From Pochonia chlamydosporia 170 (lineage: Eukaryota; Ascomycota; Sordariomycetes; Hypocreales; Clavicipitaceae): a stretch of DNA of 64,000 nucleotides. The DNA lies in NCBI RefSeq assembly GCF_001653235.2, contig NC_035794.1:2666001-2730000 (forward strand). The letters are read 5' to 3'. Shown one piece after another: positions 53,237-64,000 of this stretch. The notes beneath the pieces were generated by a model, which saw only the letters and a program-made list of their open reading frames with translations, made no database searches and was not told where the DNA came from. The translations under genes and the position numbers were made by a program. The first letter of the stretch is position 1, and each line of letters begins with the position of its first letter.

Positions 53237-54805
53237 ATGTCAAAGGTCAACGTGGCAGACAAAGCCACCCTCAGAGCTACTAGCATATTTTCAGCAGTTT
53301 TTCGAAAACGGCTGGACGCAGCCCAACAACACTGGAAAAGTGCAAACCAAGGGGCGAATTTCAATAAACAGGAGTTCGAGAATTCAATCCTTGGTCCTGT
53401 ACAGCCGATCATCGATGATGAATGGAGCACAGACGATGAGGCATGGTTTATGTCAACATGGGAAAAGTCATCGTCTAAACCAGCCTTGGAAACCATTTCG
53501 CAAGACCACGCACGTCTTCTCAAACTTTGGAAAACTTGCTGCAAGATTCTCAAAGTCTCGCCCTTGTCTATAATCTCTCCTCGCCACGGTCTTGTCTATG
53601 CAGTCGAGTCCTTGGGTCCGGAAACTGAGTCACCCAACAACTCACAACGCCAACTTTGGTCCGAGCCCTTTTGCAAGGTACTGCTGAAACTAATCTGCCA
53701 TTCCTTTTGGAAGGCAGATGCCAGGAATCTCACCGCTGCTATACAATACGCAGTGATTTGCCGGGACGACGACCGCCGACCATGGAAGCTCGCCTCAAGC
53801 AATTCATCTTGCGAGGCAATGCAGACCATGAGAGACGTCGTTTCATCCGTACGAGCCCGGGGACTGCATGACTTATGCAGCGGGTACTATGCTGCACAGA
53901 TTGCAAATGGTCGAGAGCCGTCGTTGGACTATTCTTTCTTCTGTCACTTGGGATCTCTGATCAAGACGCAGGCTACACCGAAGCCTGCCAACTTCTCTCC
54001 TCATCACCCACCCGTTCTTGCAGTCGGTGTCTCTGACCTTGAGATTATCGAAACAGCTCTTAACACCTTTAGCTCGTGTGGCTATCCTATTTTTTCCGAC
54101 TCTAGCATAATGGCACAGGCTACTAAATGCCTTCGATCTCAAAACGTATTCCCCCGTGGTAAAGCTCTTCGGGAGGTGCACATACGGTCTTTTCTTCACG
54201 AAGCCCGCATGGCTTATCGAGAAGCTTTTGCAAGCAAGTCAATATCTCGTCCTTCTCCTCAAATTCTGGCTCCATTGCCTGCTACTGTAAGGGCTGGTAC
54301 AACACCGGCCCCAACAGCTCCCACCCCTCAAACAGCCAACAACACCATCGTCATTGACGACGAGGACGAGACGCGACTGGCTCCGGCACTACTGACACCC
54401 GGCAAATCCTCGCAGATGGAGAATACACAAAAGGATCACAAATCCCCTGAGGTCACTGCGAACCGGAGCACGAATAAGGGCAGTCATAACAACAGGTCTC
54501 ACCACAGAGGCTATAGGAGCCGAAGCAATCGATGGAACCAGGGGCAGCGATCTACACATAGCCAGTCATCAACAATGAATCATGGCATCGCAAATCGGGG
54601 GTCATACTCGTCGTCACCGCTCGGTCCTCGACATGAGAATCGTGTTCGTCCATCTCAGCCGCGAATAATGTCATCATCTACGTCTGTGGACTATTATCCT
54701 GATCGATTCTACCGGCCCAGACGAGGCCTTGTCGACTTTGATGGCCCCGAAAACGACCCCGCCCAATCCTTTCGCAGACGATTCGGTCACTCTAGGTGGA
54801 TGTAA
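53237..54805 (+). CDS. uncharacterised protein with disordered, SUMO-interaction-like C-terminal half
   Basis: Single-exon protein of 522 aa that I do not recognise. Residues 1 to about 340 look folded and mainly helical, with many Trp and Cys residues. From about 340 on it is low-complexity: a Pro/Ala/Thr stretch, then NNTIVIDDEDE (Ile371-Val372-Ile373 followed by acids), which has the form of a SUMO-interaction motif, then a Ser/Asn/Arg/His-rich tail with RSHHRGYRSRSNR. This mix suggests a nuclear or RNA-related protein. The ATG at 53237 is the first in frame. No signal peptide or membrane helix. Confidence 0.75.
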   Translation: MSKVNVADKATLRATSIFSAVFRKRLDAAQQHWKSANQGANFNKQEFENSILGPVQPIIDDEWSTDDEAWFMSTWEKSSSKPALETISQDHARLLKLWKTCCKILKVSPLSIISPRHGLVYAVESLGPETESPNNSQRQLWSEPFCKVLLKLICHSFWKADARNLTAAIQYAVICRDDDRRPWKLASSNSSCEAMQTMRDVVSSVRARGLHDLCSGYYAAQIANGREPSLDYSFFCHLGSLIKTQATPKPANFSPHHPPVLAVGVSDLEIIETALNTFSSCGYPIFSDSSIMAQATKCLRSQNVFPRGKALREVHIRSFLHEARMAYREAFASKSISRPSPQILAPLPATVRAGTTPAPTAPTPQTANNTIVIDDEDETRLAPALLTPGKSSQMENTQKDHKSPEVTANRSTNKGSHNNRSHHRGYRSRSNRWNQGQRSTHSQSSTMNHGIANRGSYSSSPLGPRHENRVRPSQPRIMSSSTSVDYYPDRFYRPRRGLVDFDGPENDPAQSFRRRFGHSRWM

Positions 54806-55843
54806 TGATGGAATTTGTAAACAGTCATAGAATATTACTATTTAAACGCTTCTAGGTACCCATAATGCCATGCTTAATTTGACAAATTCCTGAAGTATAG
54901 CGTGAGGCGTTCCAACAGTCTGTGGTGATACATATTGCGCATATCACAATATATATTAACGCATCTCAATATATTAGTATATGCTGCTCTGTATACTACA
55001 ACCAGCCCATACGTCTTTGGCCCCTCTCAGAAATCTTGCTTGTCGGTAGATACGATTGAACACAAATCTGTGCATCTTCACCCAACGGCCCAATGGCTTG
55101 ACCTCTCGCCGGAATGCCCTTGAGTCACTTACCGCCGTTTCTACACTGCACACTGCTAAACGCCACTGACAGCTCTAGTGCCAGGGACAAGAGCCTATAG
55201 GCAGGTTAAAGGTTATGCTTATGTGGTTTGTTCTCCACAATGATGTGTGCCGTGGCAAACGACTCGTCGTCGACGCCACTATCTTGGCATATGGTGATGC
55301 TTTGTGTCTATTGCGAGTAAGTGGATAAACTACAAAAGACAACCTCAAAATGATTGTGCAAGACGTACTACCGAGCTAAATTTAACTTCTTTGCGAATCT
55401 TACACCACGACGAAATAAAACATCGAGTCCTGGTTCAATTAAAAAACAATCCAAGCGGAAACATGACCAATATCAACCACCCACCATCTCGATGCCCAGC
55501 CCTTGGCATGGAGACAATCAACAAAAACACACTCCATGTGGATAATGACGTGCCACGACTTTCTCCTAACACGGTAAACTTGCCAAGAAGCTATCTTTGA
55601 TCCTGGAGATAATGTCAGATTTTCCACCAAGCTTGAGTGTCTTTAAACCCGGTGCCTGTTGGACGAGGAGTGAAAAGTCCGGGACTGAAGAACTCCCACT
55701 TCCATACTCAATTCGATTTACTTCCAGGATGGTTTCTCATTTTCACACCTCACCTTCTATACAGATTCCTCGCGATATTCGTACACCCAGACAACTCGAA
55801 CTTTCACAAATGGAGCACACCAGATAATCCAACTCACCGCACA
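54806..55843. other. intergenic, SLC6-type gene promoter
   Basis: 1 kb between two plus-strand genes. The frame of the transporter is open upstream to 55637, but the homology begins at the ATG at 55844, so 55637-55843 is treated as leader. Nothing else seen. Confidence 0.5.
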
Positions 55844-57887
55844 ATGGATACCCTCAAATCCATCACCAAATACCTCCTCCCCTCGCCGCCCAAGTCCTCC
55901 GACGGACGAGACCAATGGCCCTCAAGAACGGCCTTCCTCCTCGCCGCGATGGGCGGCTGCGCAGGCATGGGCAATCTTCTCCGCTATCCCTCTCAAGTAT
56001 TCAACAACAATGGCCTGCAGTGGTTCATACCCTACCTCATGTGTGTTTTTCTCATTGCCATCCCGGTGCTTATCCTGGAGATTGCAATCGGTCAAGCCTA
56101 CCGCGGGGGCTGCGTAGTCGCCAACAACGCCATACACCACCGACTAAAAGGCGTGGGCCTAAGTCTTCTGTATGTCGGATTCGTGGTTAGTCCCTACTTC
56201 GTAGCGAACCTAGCCTGGATAATGGTCTACTTTAGAAGTTCGTTCCAGAGCCCATTGCCATGGGAGGGCAGAGGCGAGGACTTCTTCTACGAGGACGTCG
56301 TGGCCAATGTTGCGCCTGTGCCGGGTAACTTGACCGCAGATGGGAGCGAGGTCGTCACGTACACATCATATCCAGGCGTGGGAATGATTGGTGAAACTGT
56401 CGGATGGACCGTCTTCACCTGGTTCCTCGTCTGGGTGTCCATCTTTCGTGGTGTTGGCCTCACGGGACGGGTCGTCTACTTCACAATGGGCTTACCCATC
56501 GTCATTACAATCGTGCTCATCGGTCGGTCGCTGTCCCTTGACAATGCGGCTGAAGGCGTCAAACTCTTCTGGGCAACTTGGAATGGCGACAAGCTTGCCA
56601 GCGGGGAGATTTGGCAGACTGCCTGCGGACAGGTCTTCTTTTCGACGGGCGTGGGCTTCGGATACTTTACTTCCTACGCGTCGTATAACCAGAAGTACTC
56701 CAATGCGGTCATGGACTCTATTCTCATAGTCAGCAGCAACGTCCTCTTTGAAAATATCGCCGCCTTCGCAGTGTACGGTGTCGTGGGCTTCCTGGGACTC
56801 TTCCCCCAGGACGGTGTTCGGCTCGGTAGCTTCACCGTGGGCTTCATCACCTTGCCCTCTGCGGTGACGCAAATGCCCGGAGCCAACTTCTGGGCCGTCC
56901 TGCTCTTCTTCACGTTAATGGTTCTAGGCTACAGTTCTGCGTTTGCAATGGTAGATGCCTTGGTAACGCTGGTCATGGACGCAAAGCCTCGATGGAGCCG
57001 CCCGACAGTGGTCACCGTCATCGTAGTCGTCTTCTTCTTGCTTTCGCTGCCGTACTGCACAGAGTTTGGGTACTATCTTCTCACTGGAATCGATCGGTGG
57101 ACAAACGACGTCGCTTTGGTATTTGTCGTCTGGGCAGAGTGCGTCACATCCACCACCGTATATCGTTGGAAAGACGTCGTCGGCCAAGTCGGTCTCCCTG
57201 CATTCATCACCTACAATAGCGGTTTCTTTGGCGGCATGATTCTAGGTGTTGCGATTGCCCAAGCGGTGTCCCCTGCCGCTGGAGCAGGTGTAGGGTTCGG
57301 TTTGTTCACCGTTTGCACCATCGCCTCTGTCGTGGTCAGCACCAATCCAGACTCGCCGGCTCCAAAATGGTGGCGGAAGAATATCTTCACCAGCAAGCTC
57401 TGGTACTTGGCTTTATACTCGGTAAATCACGAGTCTATTCGGAAAATCTCCCAGTCTTCTTATCACTGACGTATTCTCACAGGGCAACCAACTCCGCCGA
57501 GACCTGAATGAAATCATTGGCCGCAACAACAACTGGAACATCCCATCATTCTGGGGTCCTCTTATCCGCTACGTGTCTGCGCCAATTCTTGCCATCGTGT
57601 ACAGCTTCTCCTATCCATCATTCTATCAGCTCCGAGAAGATCCGCTCCATATTCTGGGATTCGGTGTTGGTCATATTGCGCTGCTCGTTATTGGATCGGG
57701 TTTCATCGTGCCAAGGTGGCTAGACGTTCTGATTCCTTCGAATCGCAAGGGGGATGGCAAGTTGGATATTGGAGCCAATGTTTCTCCTCGAAGTCTGCAA
57801 TCGGAAGGAAACGATGGTACCGAAACTGCCGAAAAGCATAGCAACAGCGACGGTGATACCGAACAAGTGAGAAGAAATGCTGAATGA
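55844..57887 (+). CDS. neurotransmitter:sodium-symporter (SLC6) family transporter
   Basis: 660-aa membrane transporter with 12 predicted helices, exons 55844-57421 and 57483-57887 (intron 61 bp, phase 0). Helix 1 shows the substrate/sodium-site signature in altered form, GCAGMGNLLRYPSQVFNNNG (animal relatives: G-x-GN-x-WRFP). Helix 6-8 region contains GQVFFSTGVGFGYFTSYASY and NVLFENIAAFAVYG, as in the family. Extracellular loop 2 has a sequon (NLT). The C-tail is long, charged and probably regulatory. It likely moves amino acids or related osmolytes with sodium or protons; substrate unknown. Fungal SLC6 members are a minority family, so this is a notable member. Confidence 0.93.
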
Positions 57888-58113
57888 CTAAGTGCGCTGT
57901 CGCCAAACTGATTTAGCTATGAATATTATTTCGCTTGCTTTGTTGTTCAACCACTTTTAGTTTGGTCGTGTCACACAGGCAATGGTAGTTTGTGATATCC
58001 GAATGTTACCGAACTTTGTATTTTGTATCGATTCTACGTAATGCTTGTTAACATGATTCTCCCACGCCTGCTTTTCTTGTCCCCTGTGTTGCGAAATGAA
58101 ACGGCACAGCTGA

Positions 58114-61100
58114 TCATATCATTCTGGTCTGCAGCTCCCTGGTTTCCTCCCTCAAGCCCTTCAACTGGTTCTCAAACTCTTTGTTGACCCATTCCCAGTA
58201 TAAGGTCCAAGCGCCAGCAGCTCCAGCATTACTGGTGACAGCGCCAGCGTTGCCCGTCATTGCTTTCATCTTGTCTCCCAGAAGTAATGTGACCCTAAGA
58301 ACACTCTTGTTGGCCTCCTCTTGCTTCTCAACGTCTTGTTTGACAGCATTGTCTTTGAGCTTGACAGATAAAACTCCACGATAAGCTTCCGCAATCGAGT
58401 CGAGCCTCCGAGCTGTTTCATCCGGATCAATGACAATGAGCTTCGAGACCATGAGGTTGCAGAGCTGCCGGATATCATTGTCGTCCTTGAGTCCGGCCAC
58501 AACACGATCGTAAAAGTCGATGTTATTGATGCGAGTAAACGCAGTTTCCATGAGGGCATACAATGTCTCGTAGGCGCTCTGTGTTTTGTCCACATTGTTA
58601 GTCATCCCAAGGAGTGAAACAAGACAAAAAGGATCAATGTTACCTTTCGCACTTCCAAACCGTCATCCACAGTGTGTTTGAATGGGCCCAACATGACCTC
58701 CTTGACCAGTTCGGGTTTAATAATGGATTCGCTGAGAACGAATGGCATGAGCTCGCCGAGATGTGGCAAGATAAGATCAGGCTTATTGTGCGCTGCGGAA
58801 TTAAGGGTTGTCATGGCGAGCCTGCGAATTTCCGTGTCCGTATCCTGCAGCATCACTAGTAGCATATTGATAAGGGTATTCTTGAGCACGGCATCGAATG
58901 CTTCCTCGCTCTCGGGGAGAGTATACCGCACCGCTTGAACGGCCATACCTCTGATACCGGATGATTTTGCCGTAAGTAGTGTCTGCATGGATTTAGCAAG
59001 AAAATGTCAACGGAGAAAAGTTGCCAAGAAAACACACCTGAAGTTTCGGCATAAAACTACTGGGGTCGAGTGTTACGAGTCTCCCCACACATTCAGCGCA
59101 GACAACCCGATTGTCAGCGTTTTCAGAGGCTTGGAGTAGCTGATCCCAAATTGGAATGGCATACGCTTGCAAGTCGGCTGATTGGACCGCGACAGACTGG
59201 AGGATTTCCTTGATAGACTGAATGAGCAGGTACTGCGTGTTACCGCCCTCTTGCATCTTTTCTAAAATGACAGGCAGGAACTGAGACGGGTCGCCTGATC
59301 CAGCTCGTCCAAGTGCAATAGCACCAGCCAGTGATACTTTATCAGGTTCGGAGTGAAACTGACGTAAGAACAAATCGGGTTTGAGCGGCGATGCTGATCC
59401 AAGCCGCATGCCTGTTTCTCCAAGCACAGCAAGGGCGAGACTGACGCGGGCATCATCACCAGTCTTTGAACTCTGATCCAGCTCCGTGATGAAGCTCTCA
59501 ACAGAAACACCAGCCGAAGTGTCGCCAGTAACAAGCAAAGTTCCAATAACTTTACCTACTACAGAAGGGTCTCCGGAGATACTGACGTCCTTCAGCAACC
59601 CTTGCATCAGTGCCTGGCTGGCACCACTTTCACCAATCTTAGCCACCAACTCCAGGATCTGGTCCAGGACGATACCGGCGAAGTGGGACTTCAAAAGCTG
59701 GCAGAGCGCGGCAACCATTTCGTCGGATACGACGACATCAGCATGTGATGGCGTTAAGCTGGCGAGAATAAGCAACGCCGGACCAAGGAGGTGGGTATCG
59801 CTGGTGGTAACAGCGGGCATCAATGCAGACACTATGCCCTCAACAGTCCTCTTCTCCAGCTGGCCCTTGGCAGCATTTGATAAAATCAGGTGCTTCAGGG
59901 AATTTACACTTGAGCCCCGCAACGATCGATTGGCTTTTCGGAGTTGGGCTGAGAGCTCAAGCGCAACATCCTGGATCCAGTCCTTCTCTAGTTCGCCTGG
60001 ATTGGAGGCAAACGCGGCGACATTATCCACTGCTCGTACCGCGGCGAGACGAGTGGTTTCATTCTTCAATCTCTCACGCAAGATGTTGAGGGCCTTGATC
60101 CGCTTCTCGGCAGAGAAAAGGTTGGAATCTCCAAACGTTCGCGACACCAGCACACCTATCGCATGAATCGCTCGTTGACGAACCTCAGCGTCAGCATCGT
60201 TCGCAAGACACCTGTCCATGATGGCTTCGTAGAGAGATTCAAGTTCGGATTTGAACTTCGATCCAGAGTTGCGGGAACGAGGAGGAGTAATGGCCTTAAC
60301 AAGCTCTTCCGCAGTTCTGATAGCTTCGCTCGAAATTTTGTAGAAACGGTCATGCACTGCGGAGGTGACTCCAGCAACAATCTTGGTAAGATATGGCTGC
60401 AGGACTGACGATGAGTGCGTTTTGGAGATGTCGCTGATCAACTTTAAAGTGGCTACACGAAGAGTGCTTAGCGTTGCAGATGCCGCACCACCAGCAGAAG
60501 CCAATGACGATGCCGTTGTTCCATGCCCCGTGGACTTTGCGGCGTCCAACACTGGCTCAATCAAGTCCGGGAAGAACAGAGCAAGGCCGCCTCGTTGAAC
60601 CAATACAATATCGTCGAGAAGATTGATGATAGATTGCTTCGTAGGTACAGTTTTTCCTTTGAGTTGCGCAATAGATGCCTTGACTACACCAGGTGTGAGC
60701 TGGGCCAGGTCTGCCCGGGGTCCAGTCGCAGGAACTTTCTCGAGAACAGGTGAGGTGAGGCCAGACCCGGCCATGAACTGCGAAACTGTAGTTGCCGTCC
60801 CGGCACTGCTCTGTCTGCGCCGCTTCCGATTCACGGGCACCGGTGCTGCCACGGGAGAATCTACATCGTCCAGGGAAAAGTTGGCCACATGTAATCCCTC
60901 GCCAGTCTTGCGAACAAGCAGTGCCAAGGCTGAAATAATCTCCAGCCGCACATTCTCCTCTCGCTCATCGATCCGTTTGATGAGAGAAGGTGCAGCCTGA
61001 CTGTACAGCACGCCATTGTCTAGAAGGTCTCCACTACCGCGAGTCGCAATAAGAGTATAGAGGGCTTTAGCAGCACATCGACGGACCTTCCAACTTGCAT

Positions 61101-62363
61101 CGTCGTCGTCATCTTCAAATCCGTCGTCGGCATCAAACTCATCGTCATCGTCCTCTTGATCCTCCTCATCATCCATATCGACATCATCAGAATCATCGTC
61201 AACAGCACAGTTTGGATCGTACTTGAGGTATCGGAGAGTAGACACGATGATATCATCGGTGAATGGTCGCATTTCTTGTGGGCAGGACGCAAGGAATGCT
61301 TCAATTGATACCAGTGCCGCTTCCCGAACTTCATTGAAGTCCAGGCCAAGGTCCTCTCCGTCGCTCATCTTTTCGAGGTGCTCTTGGAGTTCCTCTTCAG
61401 AGAGCGCCTTGAGCATGATTGGTGCAGCTTGGCCGATATGTGGCCCGAAGCGGATGGGAATTGACCTAGCCATGCTTCCCATAATGGAAATGTACAGACG
61501 GCGCGAGACATCACCCGTGCTTGGGTCTGAAAGCCTCGACGTCAGCCTTTGGAGGACGTCGCGTAAATGCTCATCCGCAAGATAAACGGCTAGCATAGAA
61601 ATAGCAACAACAGCCCTCTTCTTCACAACAGATGTATGTCTGTTACTCTCCAGAAGCTGCATCACCACGTGCTGCATAGCTTCGACCTCGACGGATTGCA
61701 GCAGCGGCCCGAAGCACCGCACAACTTCGATCAGGACATCAACCGATTCGGCATTCACATCGTCCCCTTGCAGCATGCCAGTGGGAACGGGCGGCAAAGA
61801 GACGCTGCTGCTTTGCCGAATTGGAGTCGCAGCGCTTGGTCCAATCAACCGAGGAATAAGGACGCGACGAATTGCGTCATAAGATTGCTGAACATTAGCA
61901 GTCGTAGGGAGACCCGGGACCGGTCGAGGAAGAGCTATTATGACCGAGCGAATAGCAAGTGAGGTGACGGCATTGTCGACAGAGTTCTTCAGCACCATAG
62001 ACGAGAGCTTATCGATCATAGGCGCCATTATGGCCATCGGGACTTTGCCCACCAGAGGGCCGATACTGTGGAAGACATGTTAGAGACCCGTACATAGCCA
62101 TGGTGTTTTGATGCTCTTTCTAACCATTTTATAGCCATATTCTGCACTTCACCGTTTTGATCATCGAGTGTCTTTATGATACTATCCACGGCTCGAGCTG
62201 CGGTGTTGTAGTCATGTTGAAGAAAATCGGGTTTAGCTACAGATAAAACGTGTAGCAGGTCGTTCAACGACATGAACCGGAAGTCTGGATCGGGATCGCT
62301 CAACTTCGAGACGAGATTCGTCACCGACTGCGGCGTCGGGTTAATGGTCGAGGTCGCCGCCAT
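58114..62363 (-). CDS. CAND1/TIP120 cullin-associated protein
   Basis: 1356-aa HEAT-repeat protein that exchanges substrate receptors on cullin-RING ligases. Exons 62363-62125, 62065-59038, 58982-58644 and 58578-58114, all in phase. N-terminus SVTNLVSKLSDPDPDFRFMS and VQNMAIKCIGPLVGKVP are diagnostic; an acidic Asp/Glu-rich insert lies near residues 300-330; the C-terminal TIP120 domain includes PHLGELMPFVLSESIIKPEL and VRKSAYETLYALME. In Aspergillus the protein is described as split in two parts; here one gene encodes the whole. The third intron boundary (VRK/SAYETLY) is at a very conserved site. Expected to act in the nucleus and cytosol with cullins and NEDD8. Confidence 0.95.
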
Positions 62364-63003
62364 TCTGGCGGTTTGACTGACACCTAGCTGATACGATGAC
62401 TTTCGGACGTGAAGCAAAACGAGCTGCCAGAACGGAGGTAGGGATCAAGGACGAAGACTGTCTAGGCAAAACAGCGCCCTGCCGAGCTTTGCGAGGCTAA
62501 TGTTGGAGGTCCTCGAAGCTGCAGGCGAGAATTGCTCAAGCCTTGTTCAGGTGAATTTTGTTGCAAACCGTCCACATGAGCAGAGAAAGTGAACTGGTAG
62601 TGCATTGCAGTGAACAATGTGGAAGCAACGGATGACGGCTTGGTGGGGTCAACCTTGGAGTCTGGTTTCAAGAGCTTCAGGCAGGCGCGGGGGTCTTTGT
62701 ACAGCTGCCCCACCCGATCCGATTTCAACATTGAATGCTCAAAGCCAAAACATGGGCTAGACCCGGTACGCAAGGTAGCTACCCTGTGTTGAATATAATT
62801 GTTTAGAGCTTCTTCAACTTGTGACGTCGCGATTACTGGCAAGACATGATGCGTGCACAGTCGCATCTGCTATTTTGGGAGCAAGGTTCGGGAATTTGTA
62901 GTTGATTCATATCTACGGATTATAGAAACGTGGGCCATGAGCAGCTCAAAGAGTCTTTTGCCCTGGCTCAATTTAACATGGTTTCACCCACCATACCAGG
63001 CTT
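62364..63003. other. intergenic
   Basis: Upstream of the CAND1 gene and downstream of the prenyltransferase gene. Short frames without content; nothing recognised. Confidence 0.5.
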
Positions 63004-64000
63004 TCAAGCTTTTGCCCCTGCCAGTTCGGACGCTCTATACTTCCAATATCCCTCACGAATTGGATCCCATTTCTCCCCAAGCCTTTGGAGACAAAGCGTA
63101 GCTTTGCTCACATCGCCAGACTGAGCGTAGACATCAACCAATAAATCCAATGCATGAGAGCTTCTCACATCTTCGCTGTCCTCACCCAAGTTGGATACAA
63201 ACTGCTCTGAGAATTCACCAACTTCGGAAAAGCTTCTTCCACCTTTTGCAAGTGCCCCTCGGAGATAGTTCCAACTAGATTGGTTTTGAGGCGCCAATGC
63301 AATCTTTTCCTTCGCATACTCCACCTCTCTGTCAATGATTGCAGCCGGGACCTTTGAGTCGCGCGCTGTGGCCGGAAGACCTGGGGTAGCAATGCTAGGG
63401 TCAGAGAAGACTAGGAAGAAGCGGTGCGACCACGCCGAGTTGTTCCTGATGTCGTCTTCGATCAAATTCTGTGTTGCTGCCAGTTCTGTGATGTTCCACA
63501 TGCCCAACTTTGCCACCAAATACTGTCGAAAAGACCACACGTGATAATTTTTGGTGTCCTCCTCGAGCATACTATTGATGAATTGTGTCTCAGTCCGTGA
63601 TAGTTTCTTGATGGTGTCTTCGTCGTCGGCTATACTCGGGAAATAGTAGTCTAGCAGAAGCTGGCGATGGTGCCAAATTTGATAGTTTTTCAGGTTTGCC
63701 AACGCTACTTTGTTCAGCCAGTCGATTTCCTCGGGAACAGGCAGCTTCAGCGTCTGGATAATTTTGAAGCGATACAGCCACACGGTATAATGGGCAGGAT
63801 TCATCGATATGACATGCTCAGTCAGGCGGAGGCACCTTGGCGAACACTCCTCCGCAGCCATTACGGCGCGAAGGTAGGAAACGGCTAACGCTGTCAGCGA
63901 CATCTCAAAACACTCATCATTGTCTATGACACACCTTCGGCATAGTCTTCTGGGTAGGCAATTTGGGCGAGAGCATCGTCAGGTTCGCTAAGGGGAATGG
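63004..64000 (-). CDS. RAM2: protein farnesyl/geranylgeranyltransferase type I alpha subunit, 5' end outside window
   Basis: Common alpha subunit of CaaX prenyltransferases, which attach lipid to Ras- and Rho-type proteins. Partial: the first exon enters from the window edge (64000-63935) and the second runs 63890-63004, with a proposed 44-bp intron (GTGTGT...CAG) that restores YAEALAVSYLRAVM. Five PFTA repeats are visible, each with the Trp/Arg core: AHYTVWLYRFKII, KNYQIWHHRQLLL, KNYHVWSFRQYLV, NNSAWSHRFFLV and NQSSWNYLRGAL. An ATG 13 bases into the intron region could start a shorter protein, but the upstream exon reads as family sequence (PDDALAQIAYPEDYAE). The intron is at the short limit for fungi. 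Confidence 0.9.

Noticed and set aside
1..64000. CRISPR arrays, bacterial operons or phage
   Set aside because: Spliceosomal introns and fungal protein families throughout; no direct-repeat/spacer arrays.

Overview
The window is nuclear DNA of a filamentous ascomycete, most likely a sordariomycete of the Hypocreales. Genes carry short GT-AG introns (about 45-85 bp, a few longer) with CTAAC/CTGAY-type branch sites, proteins are of Pezizomycotina type (Zn2Cys6 regulators, PTH11/rhodopsin-like membrane protein, DUF6546-type F-box protein, CAND1), and base composition is mosaic, with gene-rich blocks separated by AT-rich, degenerate stretches. Exon joins were made by eye from splice signals and reading frame; each multi-exon model listed as CDS closes in frame.

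Layout. (A) 1.3-8.3 kb: a small sugar/polyol block: Gfo/Idh/MocA dehydrogenase, myo-inositol-type MFS transporter, and a divergent Zn2Cys6 regulator whose zinc finger is spread over four tiny exons. (B) 8.7-10.3 kb: a broken F-box gene. (C) 11.3-26.6 kb: an amine/amino-acid catabolic block: peroxisomal copper amine oxidase and a semialdehyde-type aldehyde dehydrogenase share a 1-kb promoter carrying five copies of a dyad motif; then an amino-acid permease, a creatinase-fold M24 hydrolase, a fused PLP-fold/M20 deacylase protein and a Zn2Cys6 regulator. The gene set resembles the logic of ectoine/N-acetyl-diamino-acid breakdown, but that substrate is an inference. (D) 28-34 kb: a small Tyr/Asn/Ser-rich protein, a PD-(D/E)XK-like nuclease-fold protein, and decayed WD40 and TPR remnants. 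(E) 35.3-50 kb: MARVEL-like membrane protein, third Zn2Cys6 regulator, NmrA-like reductase, AT-rich sequence with a microexon-rich PTH11-like gene, tandem repeats, then isochorismatase-like, HD-domain, GrpB-like and iron alcohol dehydrogenase genes. (F) 51-64 kb: DUF1254/DUF1214 protein, a disordered protein of unknown role, an SLC6-type transporter, and two housekeeping genes (CAND1; protein prenyltransferase alpha subunit, cut by the window edge).

Recurrent oddities: three genes are best explained by GC-AG introns, two genes contain exons of 11-23 nt, and the broken genes carry nonsense changes of the CpA-to-TpA kind expected from RIP-type mutation.
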